Shown here: piece after piece, positions 1 to 6,686 of the stretch
Layout: each line of letters opens with the position of its first letter
How positions within the stretch are numbered: the first letter of the stretch is position 1
Program-made: the position numbers and the translations under genes
The notes under the pieces: generated by a model
What the model was told of the DNA's origin: nothing
Databases searched by the model: none
What the model saw: the letters and a program-made list of their open reading frames with translations, nothing else
Source: JAZKFT01 sp043760535
Lineage (GTDB): Bacteria > Bacteroidota > Bacteroidia > Chitinophagales > Chitinophagaceae
Length of the DNA: 22,260 bases
Direction: 5' to 3'
NCBI GenBank assembly: GCA_043760535.1
Contig: JAYUOV010000350.1
Location: forward strand, 1 to 22,260

Positions 1-111
1 TGTGTAAAAATTATCCAATCCACTGTTTATTTAATTTCCATTTACGACAAATCTGACCTGGATAATATTGCGGAAGAAGACCTGAAAGCAAGGTTAAAAG
101 CGATCCAATAA
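1..111 (+). CDS. C-terminal end of a probable RelE/HigB-type toxin (partial)
   Basis: The left edge is open in the frame that ends at TAA 109-111, giving 36 residues of a protein whose start lies outside the window. The visible tail contains VYLISIYDKSDLDNIAEEDL followed by a short Lys-rich end. This looks like the last beta strand and C-terminal helix of RelE/ParE/HigB-like mRNA-interferase toxins, where a 'YLI-IYDKSD--NI---EL' pattern is common. If so, the protein would cleave mRNA at the ribosome until bound by its antitoxin. No XRE-type antitoxin gene follows it in the window, although HigB-type toxins often have one immediately downstream. The call rests on a short tail and recalled family resemblance, so the family is tentative; that this is coding sequence is more secure. 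Confidence 0.5.
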   Translation, partial: CVKIIQSTVYLISIYDKSDLDNIAEEDLKARLKAIQ

Positions 112-152
112 TTCCGGTAGAAAATAACGGACTAAAATAAATATAGCAGGTC

Positions 153-188
153 TGTTGACCAATGACTATTGACCCATTGACTACTAAT
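153..188. repeat. Short-unit degenerate tandem repeat (TTGACC/ATGACTA type)
   Basis: About five imperfect copies of a 7-8 nt unit (TTGACCA, ATGACTA, TTGACCC, ATTGACT) run directly into the ATG of the next gene. Its layout matches the low-complexity repeats at other gene junctions in this window, but its unit sequence is its own. Confidence 0.55.
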
Positions 189-189
189 T

Positions 190-1038
190 ATGATACTTCA
201 TTCCATACCCACCGGCAATTTTAAACTAGATGGCGGAGCCATGTTTGGTGTGGTGCCCAAAAGCATTTGGCACAAAACAAATCCTGCCGATGAAAACAAT
301 TTATGCACCTGGGCTATGCGATGCCTGCTGGTACAAGATGGTAAGCAACTGATACTAATAGACAATGGAATAGGCGAAAAGCAGGATGCAAAATTTATGG
401 GCCACTATTACCTGCATGGCGATGATACATTAGATAAGAGCCTTGCTGCCAAAGGTTTTAGCCGGGATGATATAACAGATGTATTCCTCACACATCTGCA
501 TTTTGACCATTGTGGCGGCAGTATAAAACGGGAAGGCGAAAAGCTTTTGCCAGCATTTAAAAATGCCCATTATTGGAGCAACGAACAACACTGGAAATGG
601 GCCACCCAACCCAACGACCGTGAAAATGCTTCGTTTCTAAAAGAAAATATTGTACCCATTCAGGAAAGTGGACAATTGAAATTTTACCCTACCGATGCCA
701 AAAGCAGCACTTCCATTTTTAATAACCAGTTTAAAGTAATAACAGCCTACGGCCATACCGATGCCATGATGCTGCCCAAGCTGGAGTACAAAGGCCGGAC
801 AATTGTTTTTATGGCAGATTTACTACCATCGGTCGGCCATATACCGTTGCCTTACATTATGGCTTACGATACAAGACCACTAATAACATTGGCAGAAAAA
901 AGGGCTTTTTTACAAGAAGCTGTTGATAATAATTATGTGCTCTTTTTTGAACACGACCCAATACACGAATGCTGCGAACTGCAACAAACAGAAAAAGGAA
1001 TACGGGTAGGCAGAACATTTAGCCTTAGCGAATTATAA
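190..1038 (+). CDS. MBL-fold metallo-hydrolase
   Basis: This 282-residue protein belongs to the metallo-beta-lactamase fold hydrolases. The zinc motif HLHFDH lies at residues 102-107, a further metal-ligand histidine is in GHT (188-190), an aspartate is at 210 in the MAD segment, and a late histidine is in EHDP (254-257). This ligand set (HxHxDH, H, D, H) is that of the dinuclear-zinc branch that includes AHL lactonases and related esterases and lactonases. No signal peptide is visible, so it is probably cytoplasmic. The actual substrate cannot be read from the sequence; lactonase or quorum-quenching activity is only one option. The start is the ATG just after a short-unit repeat, with no Shine-Dalgarno sequence. 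The next gene follows 71 nt later on the same strand. Confidence 0.88.
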   Translation: MILHSIPTGNFKLDGGAMFGVVPKSIWHKTNPADENNLCTWAMRCLLVQDGKQLILIDNGIGEKQDAKFMGHYYLHGDDTLDKSLAAKGFSRDDITDVFLTHLHFDHCGGSIKREGEKLLPAFKNAHYWSNEQHWKWATQPNDRENASFLKENIVPIQESGQLKFYPTDAKSSTSIFNNQFKVITAYGHTDAMMLPKLEYKGRTIVFMADLLPSVGHIPLPYIMAYDTRPLITLAEKRAFLQEAVDNNYVLFFEHDPIHECCELQQTEKGIRVGRTFSLSEL

Positions 1039-1109
1039 AAGCTACTGCCGGTAAAAAATTAAAATAGCCAACCACACATTTATAAAAGCAAACTCCAAAT
1101 ACCGGCCTT

Positions 1110-1646
1110 ATGATTATAGACATCCTGTTTTTGGTACTAATGGTAATGGCTGTTTTTAAAGGTTTTAGCAAGGGGCTGATTGTGGCCTTTTTTTCGTTGG
1201 TGGCTTTTATTGTGGGTATAGCAGCAGCCATGAAATTAAGCGCTGTGGTAGCCAATTATCTTAAAGAAAATATTTCGGTAAATAACCAATGGCTGCCCAT
1301 CTTTTCTTTTGCAGCGGTTTTTATTCTGGTGGTGCTATTGGTGAGGTTGGGTGCCAAACTGATAGAAAAAACCTTACAGATAGCCATGGTGGGATGGGTG
1401 AATAGAATTGGGGGCATGCTGCTTTTTGCGGCATTGTACACAGTGCTTTTTAGTGTGGTTTTGTTTTATGCTCAAAAAATAAATATTATTAAAACAGAAA
1501 CGATAGCCGCCTCAGCTACTTTCAGTTATATTGCCCCTTGGGGGCCAAAAACAATAGATGGATTTGGTAAAATGATACCCATTTTTAAGGATATGTTTAG
1601 TGATCTGGAATCGTTTTTTGATAAACTGGCTAAAAAAGCATTGTAA
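1110..1646 (+). CDS. CvpA family inner-membrane protein
   Basis: A 178-residue integral membrane protein. Hydrophobic segments lie near residues 3-16, 22-45, 62-82 and 98-122, matching the four-helix layout of the CvpA family (named for colicin V production). The family's small-residue motifs are present: GFSKG at 18-22 and WVNRIGG at 96-102. The C-terminal ~45 residues are soluble and rich in Phe and Lys. CvpA proteins have been linked to envelope stress and bile tolerance in other bacteria, but the molecular role is not settled, so no specific activity is assigned. A hairpin followed by a short T-run (1676-1702) lies after the stop codon, so this gene probably ends the transcription unit that begins with the MBL-fold gene. 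Confidence 0.85.
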   Translation: MIIDILFLVLMVMAVFKGFSKGLIVAFFSLVAFIVGIAAAMKLSAVVANYLKENISVNNQWLPIFSFAAVFILVVLLVRLGAKLIEKTLQIAMVGWVNRIGGMLLFAALYTVLFSVVLFYAQKINIIKTETIAASATFSYIAPWGPKTIDGFGKMIPIFKDMFSDLESFFDKLAKKAL

Positions 1647-1675
1647 AAATAAGATGGCTTAAATGGTATATGGCA

Positions 1676-1702
1676 GGTAAAAAGTTTACCAATGCTTATT
1701 TT
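1676..1702 (+). terminator. Candidate intrinsic terminator after the CvpA gene
   Basis: GGTAAA (1676-1681) pairs with TTTACC (1685-1690) around a 3-nt loop. An outer AAAATAAG (1646-1653) can pair with CTTATTTT (1695-1702). The stem is A/T-rich and the T-run is short, so the call is modest. Confidence 0.35.
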
Positions 1703-1770
1703 CTAATTAATTTTAATGCCATAGTCCCTTACATTTAACCATAAAAAGTATTGGTGGGGATGCGATTTTT

Positions 1771-1802
1771 TTGGTTCTTCTAATTTAGACCGATTATTTT
1801 AC
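1771..1802 (+). promoter_or_regulatory. Candidate Bacteroidota promoter for the alpha/beta hydrolase gene
   Basis: TTGG (1771-1774), a 20-nt spacer and TATTTTAC (1795-1802) resemble the Bacteroidota -33 (TTG) and -7 (TAnnTTTG) boxes. This would start transcription about 60 nt before the ATG at 1869. The rest of the 222-bp gap shows no gene. Confidence 0.4.
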
Positions 1803-1868
1803 CTACACTTTAACTAAATTGAGATAGATTGGTATTTTTAAGGACAGACCCATTTTACAAAACAGGCA

Positions 1869-2645
1869 ATGCAATACGAAATAAAACAGCTGGAGAAATT
1901 TAAATACATTGAAGAAGGACATGGAGAGCCACTACTGCTGCTGCATGGTCTTTTTGGTGGGCTAAGTAATTTTGAAACACTAATTGAGCATTTTAGGACT
2001 ACCCATAAAGTGGTAGTACCCATGCTGCCCCTTTTCGAACTTGATATTTTTCATACAACCGTGGGAGGCCTGCAGAAATATGTGCAGCGTTTTATTGAGG
2101 CCATGGATTATAAAAATATCCATCTGCTTGGTAATTCGCTGGGCGGCCATGTGGCATTGGTGCATATTCTTAAAAGCCCGGAACGTATTAAATCGCTGAT
2201 ACTTACCGGCAGTTCAGGCCTTTTTGAAAATGGAATGGGCGACACGTATCCCAAACGTGGCGACTACGATTACATACGTAAAAAAACCGAGATGACTTTT
2301 TACGACCCAAAATCGGCTACCAAAGAGCTGGTGGATGAGGTTTTTGAAATCACCAACAATAGGATTAAAGTTATAAAGATTATAGCATTGGCTAAAAGTG
2401 CTATCCGCAATAATTTGGGCGAAGAAATAAGCCAGATAAATGTGCCTACGCTGCTTATTTGGGGTAATAACGACATTATTACGCCACCATTTGTGGGTCG
2501 GGAATTTAATAAGCTAATCCCCAACAGCGAACTCCACCTGATAGATAAAAGCGGCCATGCGCCAATGATGGAATCGCCTTTAGAATTTAATGAGATACTC
2601 GGAAAATTTTTAACTAAACTTAATGAACCCGCAGTAATTGAATAG
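1869..2645 (+). CDS. Alpha/beta-fold hydrolase
   Basis: A 258-residue alpha/beta hydrolase with all expected landmarks: the oxyanion-hole HG at 26-27 (LLLLHGLFGG), the nucleophile elbow GNSLGG at 88-93 with Ser90, the acid Asp202 in WGNND, and His230 in SGHAP. Length and layout fit the large epoxide-hydrolase/esterase-like group (Abhydrolase_1). A cap region between about 115 and 185 carries helices. There is no signal peptide, so it should be cytoplasmic. The substrate is unknown. The CBS-domain gene starts only 24 nt after its stop codon, so the two are probably co-transcribed. A promoter-like sequence lies about 60 nt upstream. Confidence 0.88.
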   Translation: MQYEIKQLEKFKYIEEGHGEPLLLLHGLFGGLSNFETLIEHFRTTHKVVVPMLPLFELDIFHTTVGGLQKYVQRFIEAMDYKNIHLLGNSLGGHVALVHILKSPERIKSLILTGSSGLFENGMGDTYPKRGDYDYIRKKTEMTFYDPKSATKELVDEVFEITNNRIKVIKIIALAKSAIRNNLGEEISQINVPTLLIWGNNDIITPPFVGREFNKLIPNSELHLIDKSGHAPMMESPLEFNEILGKFLTKLNEPAVIE

Positions 2646-2669
2646 CGTCAACTGTCTGTAAAATAACAC

Positions 2670-3329
2670 ATGCTCAACCATCAATTAATATCATCTCACA
2701 TTACATCGCTTACGCCTAGCCAAACCGTAGAAGAGGCCTTGGCTACTATGGACGACCTGGAAATTCACCAACTTCCTGTAGTGGAAGAAGGCCTGTACAA
2801 AGGCCTGTTGGAAGAAGAAGATTTATTAAGTGCAGATTCTAAACAAATACTGGAAGAGTTGATCTACGACTACCATCCGTTTTCTGTTAAAGGCGAAGAC
2901 CATATTTTAAACGCTGTAAAACTTTCGGCCAATCACCAACTGAATGTAATACCGGTGGTGGACGAAGACAAGCATTATCTAGGCTCCATTGCTGTAAACG
3001 ATCTGTTTCGGCAACATGCCAAAATAAGCGGAGCCGAAGATTTGGGCGGCCTCATTGTGTTGGAAATAGACCAGTCGCAATATTCTTTTGGCGAAATAAG
3101 CCGTTTGGTAGAAACCAACGATGCACTTATTACCCAGCTAAACACTTATGTGGATGCCGTTACCGGCAAAATGACGATTACCCTCCGCATTAATAAAATA
3201 GAGGTAAGCGATATTGTGGCCACTTTTCAGCGGTACAGCTATCATGTGGTGTATTTTTTTGGTAAAGAAGAATACGAAAACGAACTGAACCACAACTACA
3301 AACATTTAATGAACTATCTGGATTTGTAA
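2670..3329 (+). CDS. CBS-domain protein with an ACT-like C-terminal region
   Basis: A 219-residue protein. Two CBS motifs fill the first ~118 residues: the first has ..HQLPVVEEG.YKGLL (33-47) and the second has LNVIPVVDEDKHYLGSI (91-107). CBS pairs (Bateman modules) commonly bind adenine nucleotides and act as energy sensors. The remaining ~95 residues (from GGLIVLEI at 126) form an alternating beta-alpha pattern resembling an ACT-like ligand-binding domain. No catalytic domain is attached, so a regulatory role is inferred. In many Bacteroidota a similar protein is encoded beside NAD kinase and isoprenyl transferase genes. Here it instead follows an alpha/beta hydrolase gene and precedes the dTDP-sugar cluster. 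Confidence 0.8.
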   Translation: MLNHQLISSHITSLTPSQTVEEALATMDDLEIHQLPVVEEGLYKGLLEEEDLLSADSKQILEELIYDYHPFSVKGEDHILNAVKLSANHQLNVIPVVDEDKHYLGSIAVNDLFRQHAKISGAEDLGGLIVLEIDQSQYSFGEISRLVETNDALITQLNTYVDAVTGKMTITLRINKIEVSDIVATFQRYSYHVVYFFGKEEYENELNHNYKHLMNYLDL

Positions 3330-3331
3330 GG

Positions 3332-3387
3332 ATGAAGCCTAAACCTTTTCTTTGTACCAGTTTGGTATGGTTACCACAAAGCTTCAT
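3332..3387 (+). other. Structured leader upstream of rfbB (possible alternative hairpins)
   Basis: ATGAAGC (3332-3338) pairs perfectly with GCTTCAT (3381-3387), enclosing TTTG/CAAA (3351-3354 with 3377-3380). Inside, TGGTA (3363-3367) can pair either with TACCA to its left (3355-3359) or TACCA to its right (3372-3376). It begins 2 nt after the CBS gene stop codon and ends 63 nt before rfbB. It may be a terminator of the CBS transcript or a structured leader of the rfb genes; the sequence alone cannot decide. Confidence 0.4.
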
Positions 3388-3450
3388 GGGTAATCTTCTC
3401 AAAATATTGTTAACAAAAAACTTATTGTAAATCACAAATTTTAAAACGAA

Positions 3451-4512
3451 ATGGTTTTTGAAAAAAATATCATTATTACAGGTGGGGCAGGCTTTATAGG
3501 CAGCCACGTAGTAAACCTGTTTGTAAAAAAATACCCTCAGTACCGCATCATTAATCTGGATGCCCTTACCTACGCCGGCAACCTGGAAAACCTAAAAGAC
3601 GTTCAGGTTGAAGCCAACTACGTGTTTGAAAAAGGCAATATTCTGGATACAGCATTTCTCAAAAACCTCTTTGAAAAATATTCTGTCAGCGATGTTATTC
3701 ACCTTGCCGCCGAAAGCCATGTGGATCGCTCCATCAGTTCGCCGCTGGATTTTGTGTACACCAATGTGGTAGGAACTGTAAACCTGCTCAATGCTGCCAA
3801 AACAGCCTGGGGTGCACACCTAGAAGGTCATCGTTTTTACCATGTAAGCACCGATGAGGTATATGGTGCATTGGGTGCTGAAGGCTTGTTTACCGAAACC
3901 ACGCCTTACAGCCCTAACAGCCCATACAGTGCTAGCAAAGCCAGTAGCGATCATTTTGTAAGGGCCTACGGCGAAACCTATCATTTACCTTTTGTTATCA
4001 GCAATTGTAGCAACAACTATGGCCCCAATCATTTTCCGGAAAAGCTGGTGCCATTGTTTATAAACAATGTGGTAAACAACAAGCCCCTGCCCGTTTACGG
4101 CGATGGAAAATATACCCGTGATTGGCTATATGTATTAGACCATGCCCGGGCTATCGACACTGTTTTTCACGACGGCCGCAATGCTGAAACCTACAATATC
4201 GGCGGCTTTAACGAATGGCAAAATATAGAACTGGTGAAGCTTCTTATTAAACTAATGGACGAAAAACTGGGCCGCCCCGAAGGCACAAGCCTTAGCTTAA
4301 TCACCTACGTAAAAGATCGCCCCGGCCACGATTTACGCTATGCCATTGATGCCACCAAAATAAACAAAGAACTAGGCTGGGCGCCAAGCGTAACCTTTGA
4401 AGAAGGCCTGGCTAAAACTATAGACTGGTACCTTACCAACACTGAATGGCTGCAACACGTTACCAGCGGCGATTATGCCCATTATTACGAAAAACAATAC
4501 GTTTTGAGGTAG
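3451..4512 (+). CDS. rfbB: dTDP-glucose 4,6-dehydratase
   Basis: This 353-residue extended-SDR enzyme converts dTDP-glucose to dTDP-4-keto-6-deoxyglucose with bound NAD+. The N-terminal Rossmann motif TGGAGFIGSH is at 10-19. The dehydratase signature STDE at 133-136 contains the Asp-Glu pair used for water elimination, and the catalytic YxxxK is Y159/K163 (YSASK). LAAESHVDRS (85-94), RPGHDLRYA (290-298) and NNYGP.HFPEKLVP (188-201) are hallmarks that separate RfbB from other SDR epimerases. Length is normal for the family. The stop codon TAG lies inside a low-complexity repeat arm, so the last residues may derive from it. Next gene: rfbC, 135 nt downstream on the same strand. Confidence 0.96.
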   Translation: MVFEKNIIITGGAGFIGSHVVNLFVKKYPQYRIINLDALTYAGNLENLKDVQVEANYVFEKGNILDTAFLKNLFEKYSVSDVIHLAAESHVDRSISSPLDFVYTNVVGTVNLLNAAKTAWGAHLEGHRFYHVSTDEVYGALGAEGLFTETTPYSPNSPYSASKASSDHFVRAYGETYHLPFVISNCSNNYGPNHFPEKLVPLFINNVVNNKPLPVYGDGKYTRDWLYVLDHARAIDTVFHDGRNAETYNIGGFNEWQNIELVKLLIKLMDEKLGRPEGTSLSLITYVKDRPGHDLRYAIDATKINKELGWAPSVTFEEGLAKTIDWYLTNTEWLQHVTSGDYAHYYEKQYVLR

Positions 4513-4646
4513 AAGGTAAAAGGTTAAGGGTATAAGGTTTAGGGTGTAAGGAATACCGTGATGTTTTCATCAGTATGCTTCACACATCTTCTACCTTCTA
4601 CCTTCCACCTTTTACCCTACACCTTCCACCTTTAACCTAACCTTAA
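4506..4646. repeat. Facing-arm low-complexity repeat filling the rfbB-rfbC junction
   Basis: The left arm (4506-4552) is purine-rich and built of AGGTAGA/AGGTAAA/AGGGTGT-type 7-mers. The right arm (about 4586-4645) is its pyrimidine-rich counterpart (CTACCTT, CCACCTT, TTACCCT). The arms are inverted repeats around a ~33-nt centre that holds the small hairpin TGATG-TTTT-CATCA (4559-4572). The left arm contains the rfbB stop codon (4510-4512) and the right arm ends next to the rfbC ATG (4648). Confidence 0.8.
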
Positions 4647-4647
4647 A

Positions 4648-5208
4648 ATGCAAATAACACCCACTCAAATAGACGGCTGTTTCATTATCGAAAACAAAAT
4701 TTTTGGCGATGAGCGGGGCTACTTTTTAGAAAGTTTCAATGCTCAAACTTTTAAAAATCTTACCGGCATAGAAACCGCTTTTGTACAGGATAACCAATCC
4801 TATTCATCGTACGGGGTATTACGTGGCCTGCATTTTCAAACCGGCGAACATGCACAGGCTAAGCTGGTAAGGGTTTTGCAGGGAAAAGTACTGGATGTGG
4901 CCGTTGATATACGTAAAGACAGCCCCACTTTTGGCCAGCACGTAGCCATAGAACTCAGCGATGATAACAAACAACAGCTCTATGTACCCCGTGGCCTTGC
5001 CCACGGTTTTGTAGTACTGAGTGATACCGCCACTTTCTTTTACAAATGCGATAATTTCTATAACAAGGCTTCGGAAAGCGGCATCATGTTTAACGACGCA
5101 GACCTAAACATTGACTGGCAGGTGCCCGAAGCAGCCATGATTTTATCGGAAAAGGACAAGACGAATCTGAACTTTAAGGAGTATTTGGAGCGGGGTTGTG
5201 TAAATTAG
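4648..5208 (+). CDS. rfbC: dTDP-4-dehydrorhamnose 3,5-epimerase
   Basis: A 186-residue cupin-fold epimerase acting on the RfbB product to give dTDP-4-dehydro-L-rhamnose. Family signatures are clear: DERGYF (21-26), the catalytic histidine in LRGLHFQ (His62), the conserved Lys72 in AKLVRV, the VP.GLAHGF segment around 113-121 (His119), and the catalytic-type Tyr132 in the TFFYKC context. Length is typical for RfbC. It follows rfbB with only the repeat between them, and both probably belong to one transcription unit. The next protein-coding signal on this strand is a 73-residue membrane ORF, then rfbA. Confidence 0.95.
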   Translation: MQITPTQIDGCFIIENKIFGDERGYFLESFNAQTFKNLTGIETAFVQDNQSYSSYGVLRGLHFQTGEHAQAKLVRVLQGKVLDVAVDIRKDSPTFGQHVAIELSDDNKQQLYVPRGLAHGFVVLSDTATFFYKCDNFYNKASESGIMFNDADLNIDWQVPEAAMILSEKDKTNLNFKEYLERGCVN

Positions 5209-5222
5209 ATTTGTCTTAGTAA

Positions 5223-5252
5223 GCCTTGGTCGGTGAGGACACCGACCAAGGC
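5223..5252. repeat. Perfect 13-bp palindromic hairpin after rfbC
   Basis: GCCTTGGTCGGTG (5223-5235) pairs perfectly with CACCGACCAAGGC (5240-5252) around an AGGA loop. It lies 14 nt after the rfbC stop codon. It lacks the following T-run of a classical intrinsic terminator, so it could be a transcript-stabilising hairpin or a member of a dispersed palindromic repeat family. Confidence 0.75.
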
Positions 5253-5320
5253 AGGGGAAAATTGAAAACTAATCGTAAAAACAAAGGGCTTTAATATCAA
5301 TTAGAATAAATGTAACCATC

Positions 5321-5542
5321 ATGGAAACAAAACGGAATTGGTTTGAAAAACCAACCAAAAAAGAGGTAATCTTAATCAGTTCGATAGGGGTTTTTGGTGT
5401 AACTGGTTTTTTATTGACAATGACAAATTTTTTTACTGAAAGCCCATTCCAAGGCAAATACTGGATTTTTTGGTTTTTGATTTTCTCATCTACCCTCACT
5501 ACCTTTAGTATTTGTAGAAATTATTTTAAAAGGAATGCGTAA
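5321..5542 (+). CDS. Small two-helix membrane protein (hypothetical)
   Basis: A 73-residue ORF on the same strand between rfbC and rfbA. After a charged N-terminus (METKRNWFEKPTKKE) it has two hydrophobic segments, near residues 16-36 and 47-65, and ends in a basic tail (RNYFKRNA). This is a plausible two-helix inner-membrane protein with both ends in the cytoplasm. I do not recognise a family. It is more A/T-rich than rfbC and rfbA and breaks the usual close packing of rfb genes. A perfect hairpin lies just upstream, so it could be a later insertion. Being short and unrecognised, it may also be spurious. Confidence 0.5.
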   Translation: METKRNWFEKPTKKEVILISSIGVFGVTGFLLTMTNFFTESPFQGKYWIFWFLIFSSTLTTFSICRNYFKRNA

Positions 5543-5694
5543 ACCTCAAGTTGTAGGCCATGGTAAGTGTCCTTACATACTAATGACTGTGAACTACTTA
5601 TGAAATTATTTCAAAAAATCGGCCATCGGCTTATAGTCAAACCATATAATTGATACTGTACTAAATTCGTGGCAAGTGAATACACAGACCACGG

Positions 5695-5716
5695 CTGAAA
5701 AACTGAAAAACTGACA
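5695..5716. repeat. CTGAAAAA short tandem repeat before rfbA
   Basis: Three imperfect copies of an 8-nt unit (CTGAAAAA, CTGAAAAA, CTGACA) end 5 nt before the rfbA ATG at 5722. Its position, against a start codon, is the same as for other short-unit repeats in this window. The remaining 5543-5694 stretch shows no gene. Confidence 0.45.
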
Positions 5717-5721
5717 AAATC

Positions 5722-6579
5722 ATGAAAGGCATTATACTAGCCGGCGGATCCGGCACAAGATTGTATCCGATTACAAAAGGCATCAGCAAGCAGCTCATGC
5801 CCATTTACGATAAGCCGATGATTTACTATCCGCTAAGTGTTTTGATGCTGGCGGGTATCAAGGAAATCCTCATCATTACCACGCCGGAAGATAACGATCA
5901 GTTTAAGCGCTTACTTGGCGATGGCAGCGACTTGGGCTGCCGTTTTGAATATGCCGTACAAGCCGTGCCCAACGGGCTGGCACAGGCTTTTGTTATAGGC
6001 GCACCCTTTGTGGGAAGTGATAAGGTAGCCCTTGTTTTGGGCGACAATATTTTTTACGGGGCTGGCTTTGGCAAACTGGTACAATCCTTTAACGATGTGG
6101 AAGGTGCGGCTGTTTTTGCCTACGAAGTAAGCGACCCAGAACGCTACGGCGTGGTGGAATTTGATAAGGATTTTAAAGCCCTTACCATTGAAGAAAAACC
6201 AGAAAACCCAAAAAGCCATTACGCAGTACCCGGCCTTTATTTTTACGATAACGATGTGCTGCAAATAGCCGCTACCATAGAGCCAAGCCACCGTGGCGAA
6301 TACGAAATAACCGAGGTAAATAACCAATACCTAAAACGTGGTAAATTACAGGTAGGCGTAATGAACCGTGGTACTGCCTGGCTGGATACTGGCACTTTCG
6401 ACAGCCTGCATGATGCCTCCGAATTTGTACGGGTAATAGAAAAACGGCAGGGTCTTAAAATAGGCTGTATAGAAGAAGTGGCCTACCGAATGGGCTTTAT
6501 AGATCATGCACAGTTGATGAAACTTGCGGAAGTTTACAAGAAGAGTGGCTATGGAGATTACCTAAAGGGAATTAAGTAA
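5722..6579 (+). CDS. rfbA: Glucose-1-phosphate thymidylyltransferase
   Basis: A 285-residue nucleotidyltransferase that joins glucose-1-phosphate and dTTP into dTDP-glucose, the first step of the dTDP-rhamnose route and substrate for RfbB. The nucleotide-binding signature GGSGTRLYP lies at 8-16, followed by the RfbA-type stretch SKQLMPIYDKPMIYYP. GLAQAF (85-90) and LGDNIFYG (106-113) contribute to sugar-nucleotide and metal binding. EEKPENPKSHYAVPGLYFYD and RGTAWLDTGT are also characteristic of the short RfbA subfamily. Length is normal. No rfbD (dTDP-4-dehydrorhamnose reductase) follows; the next gene is a GH3-family enzyme. Confidence 0.96.
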   Translation: MKGIILAGGSGTRLYPITKGISKQLMPIYDKPMIYYPLSVLMLAGIKEILIITTPEDNDQFKRLLGDGSDLGCRFEYAVQAVPNGLAQAFVIGAPFVGSDKVALVLGDNIFYGAGFGKLVQSFNDVEGAAVFAYEVSDPERYGVVEFDKDFKALTIEEKPENPKSHYAVPGLYFYDNDVLQIAATIEPSHRGEYEITEVNNQYLKRGKLQVGVMNRGTAWLDTGTFDSLHDASEFVRVIEKRQGLKIGCIEEVAYRMGFIDHAQLMKLAEVYKKSGYGDYLKGIK

Positions 6580-6600
6580 AAACTGAAATTATAAGGATTG

Positions 6601-6629
6601 CCAACTGCTAACTGCAAAACTGCCAACTG
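6601..6629. repeat. CCAACTG short-unit repeat after rfbA
   Basis: Four imperfect copies of an AACTGC-type unit (CCAACTG, CTAACTG, AAAACTG, CCAACTG) lie 21 nt after the rfbA stop codon. It is another locus-specific low-complexity junction repeat. No facing arm was evident before the next gene. Confidence 0.45.
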
Positions 6630-6686
6630 TTGTTTGTCTTTGCCTACATTAGCAATCTTAACGCAAAACCTTTAGTTGCATAGCCT

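Noticed and set aside
3190..3507. 105-codon minus-strand open frame spanning the CBS-rfbB gap
   Set aside because: It overlaps the ends of two clear genes on the other strand and has no recognisable motif.
5911..6327. 138-codon minus-strand open frame
   Set aside because: Fully inside rfbA on the opposite strand; a codon-bias shadow.
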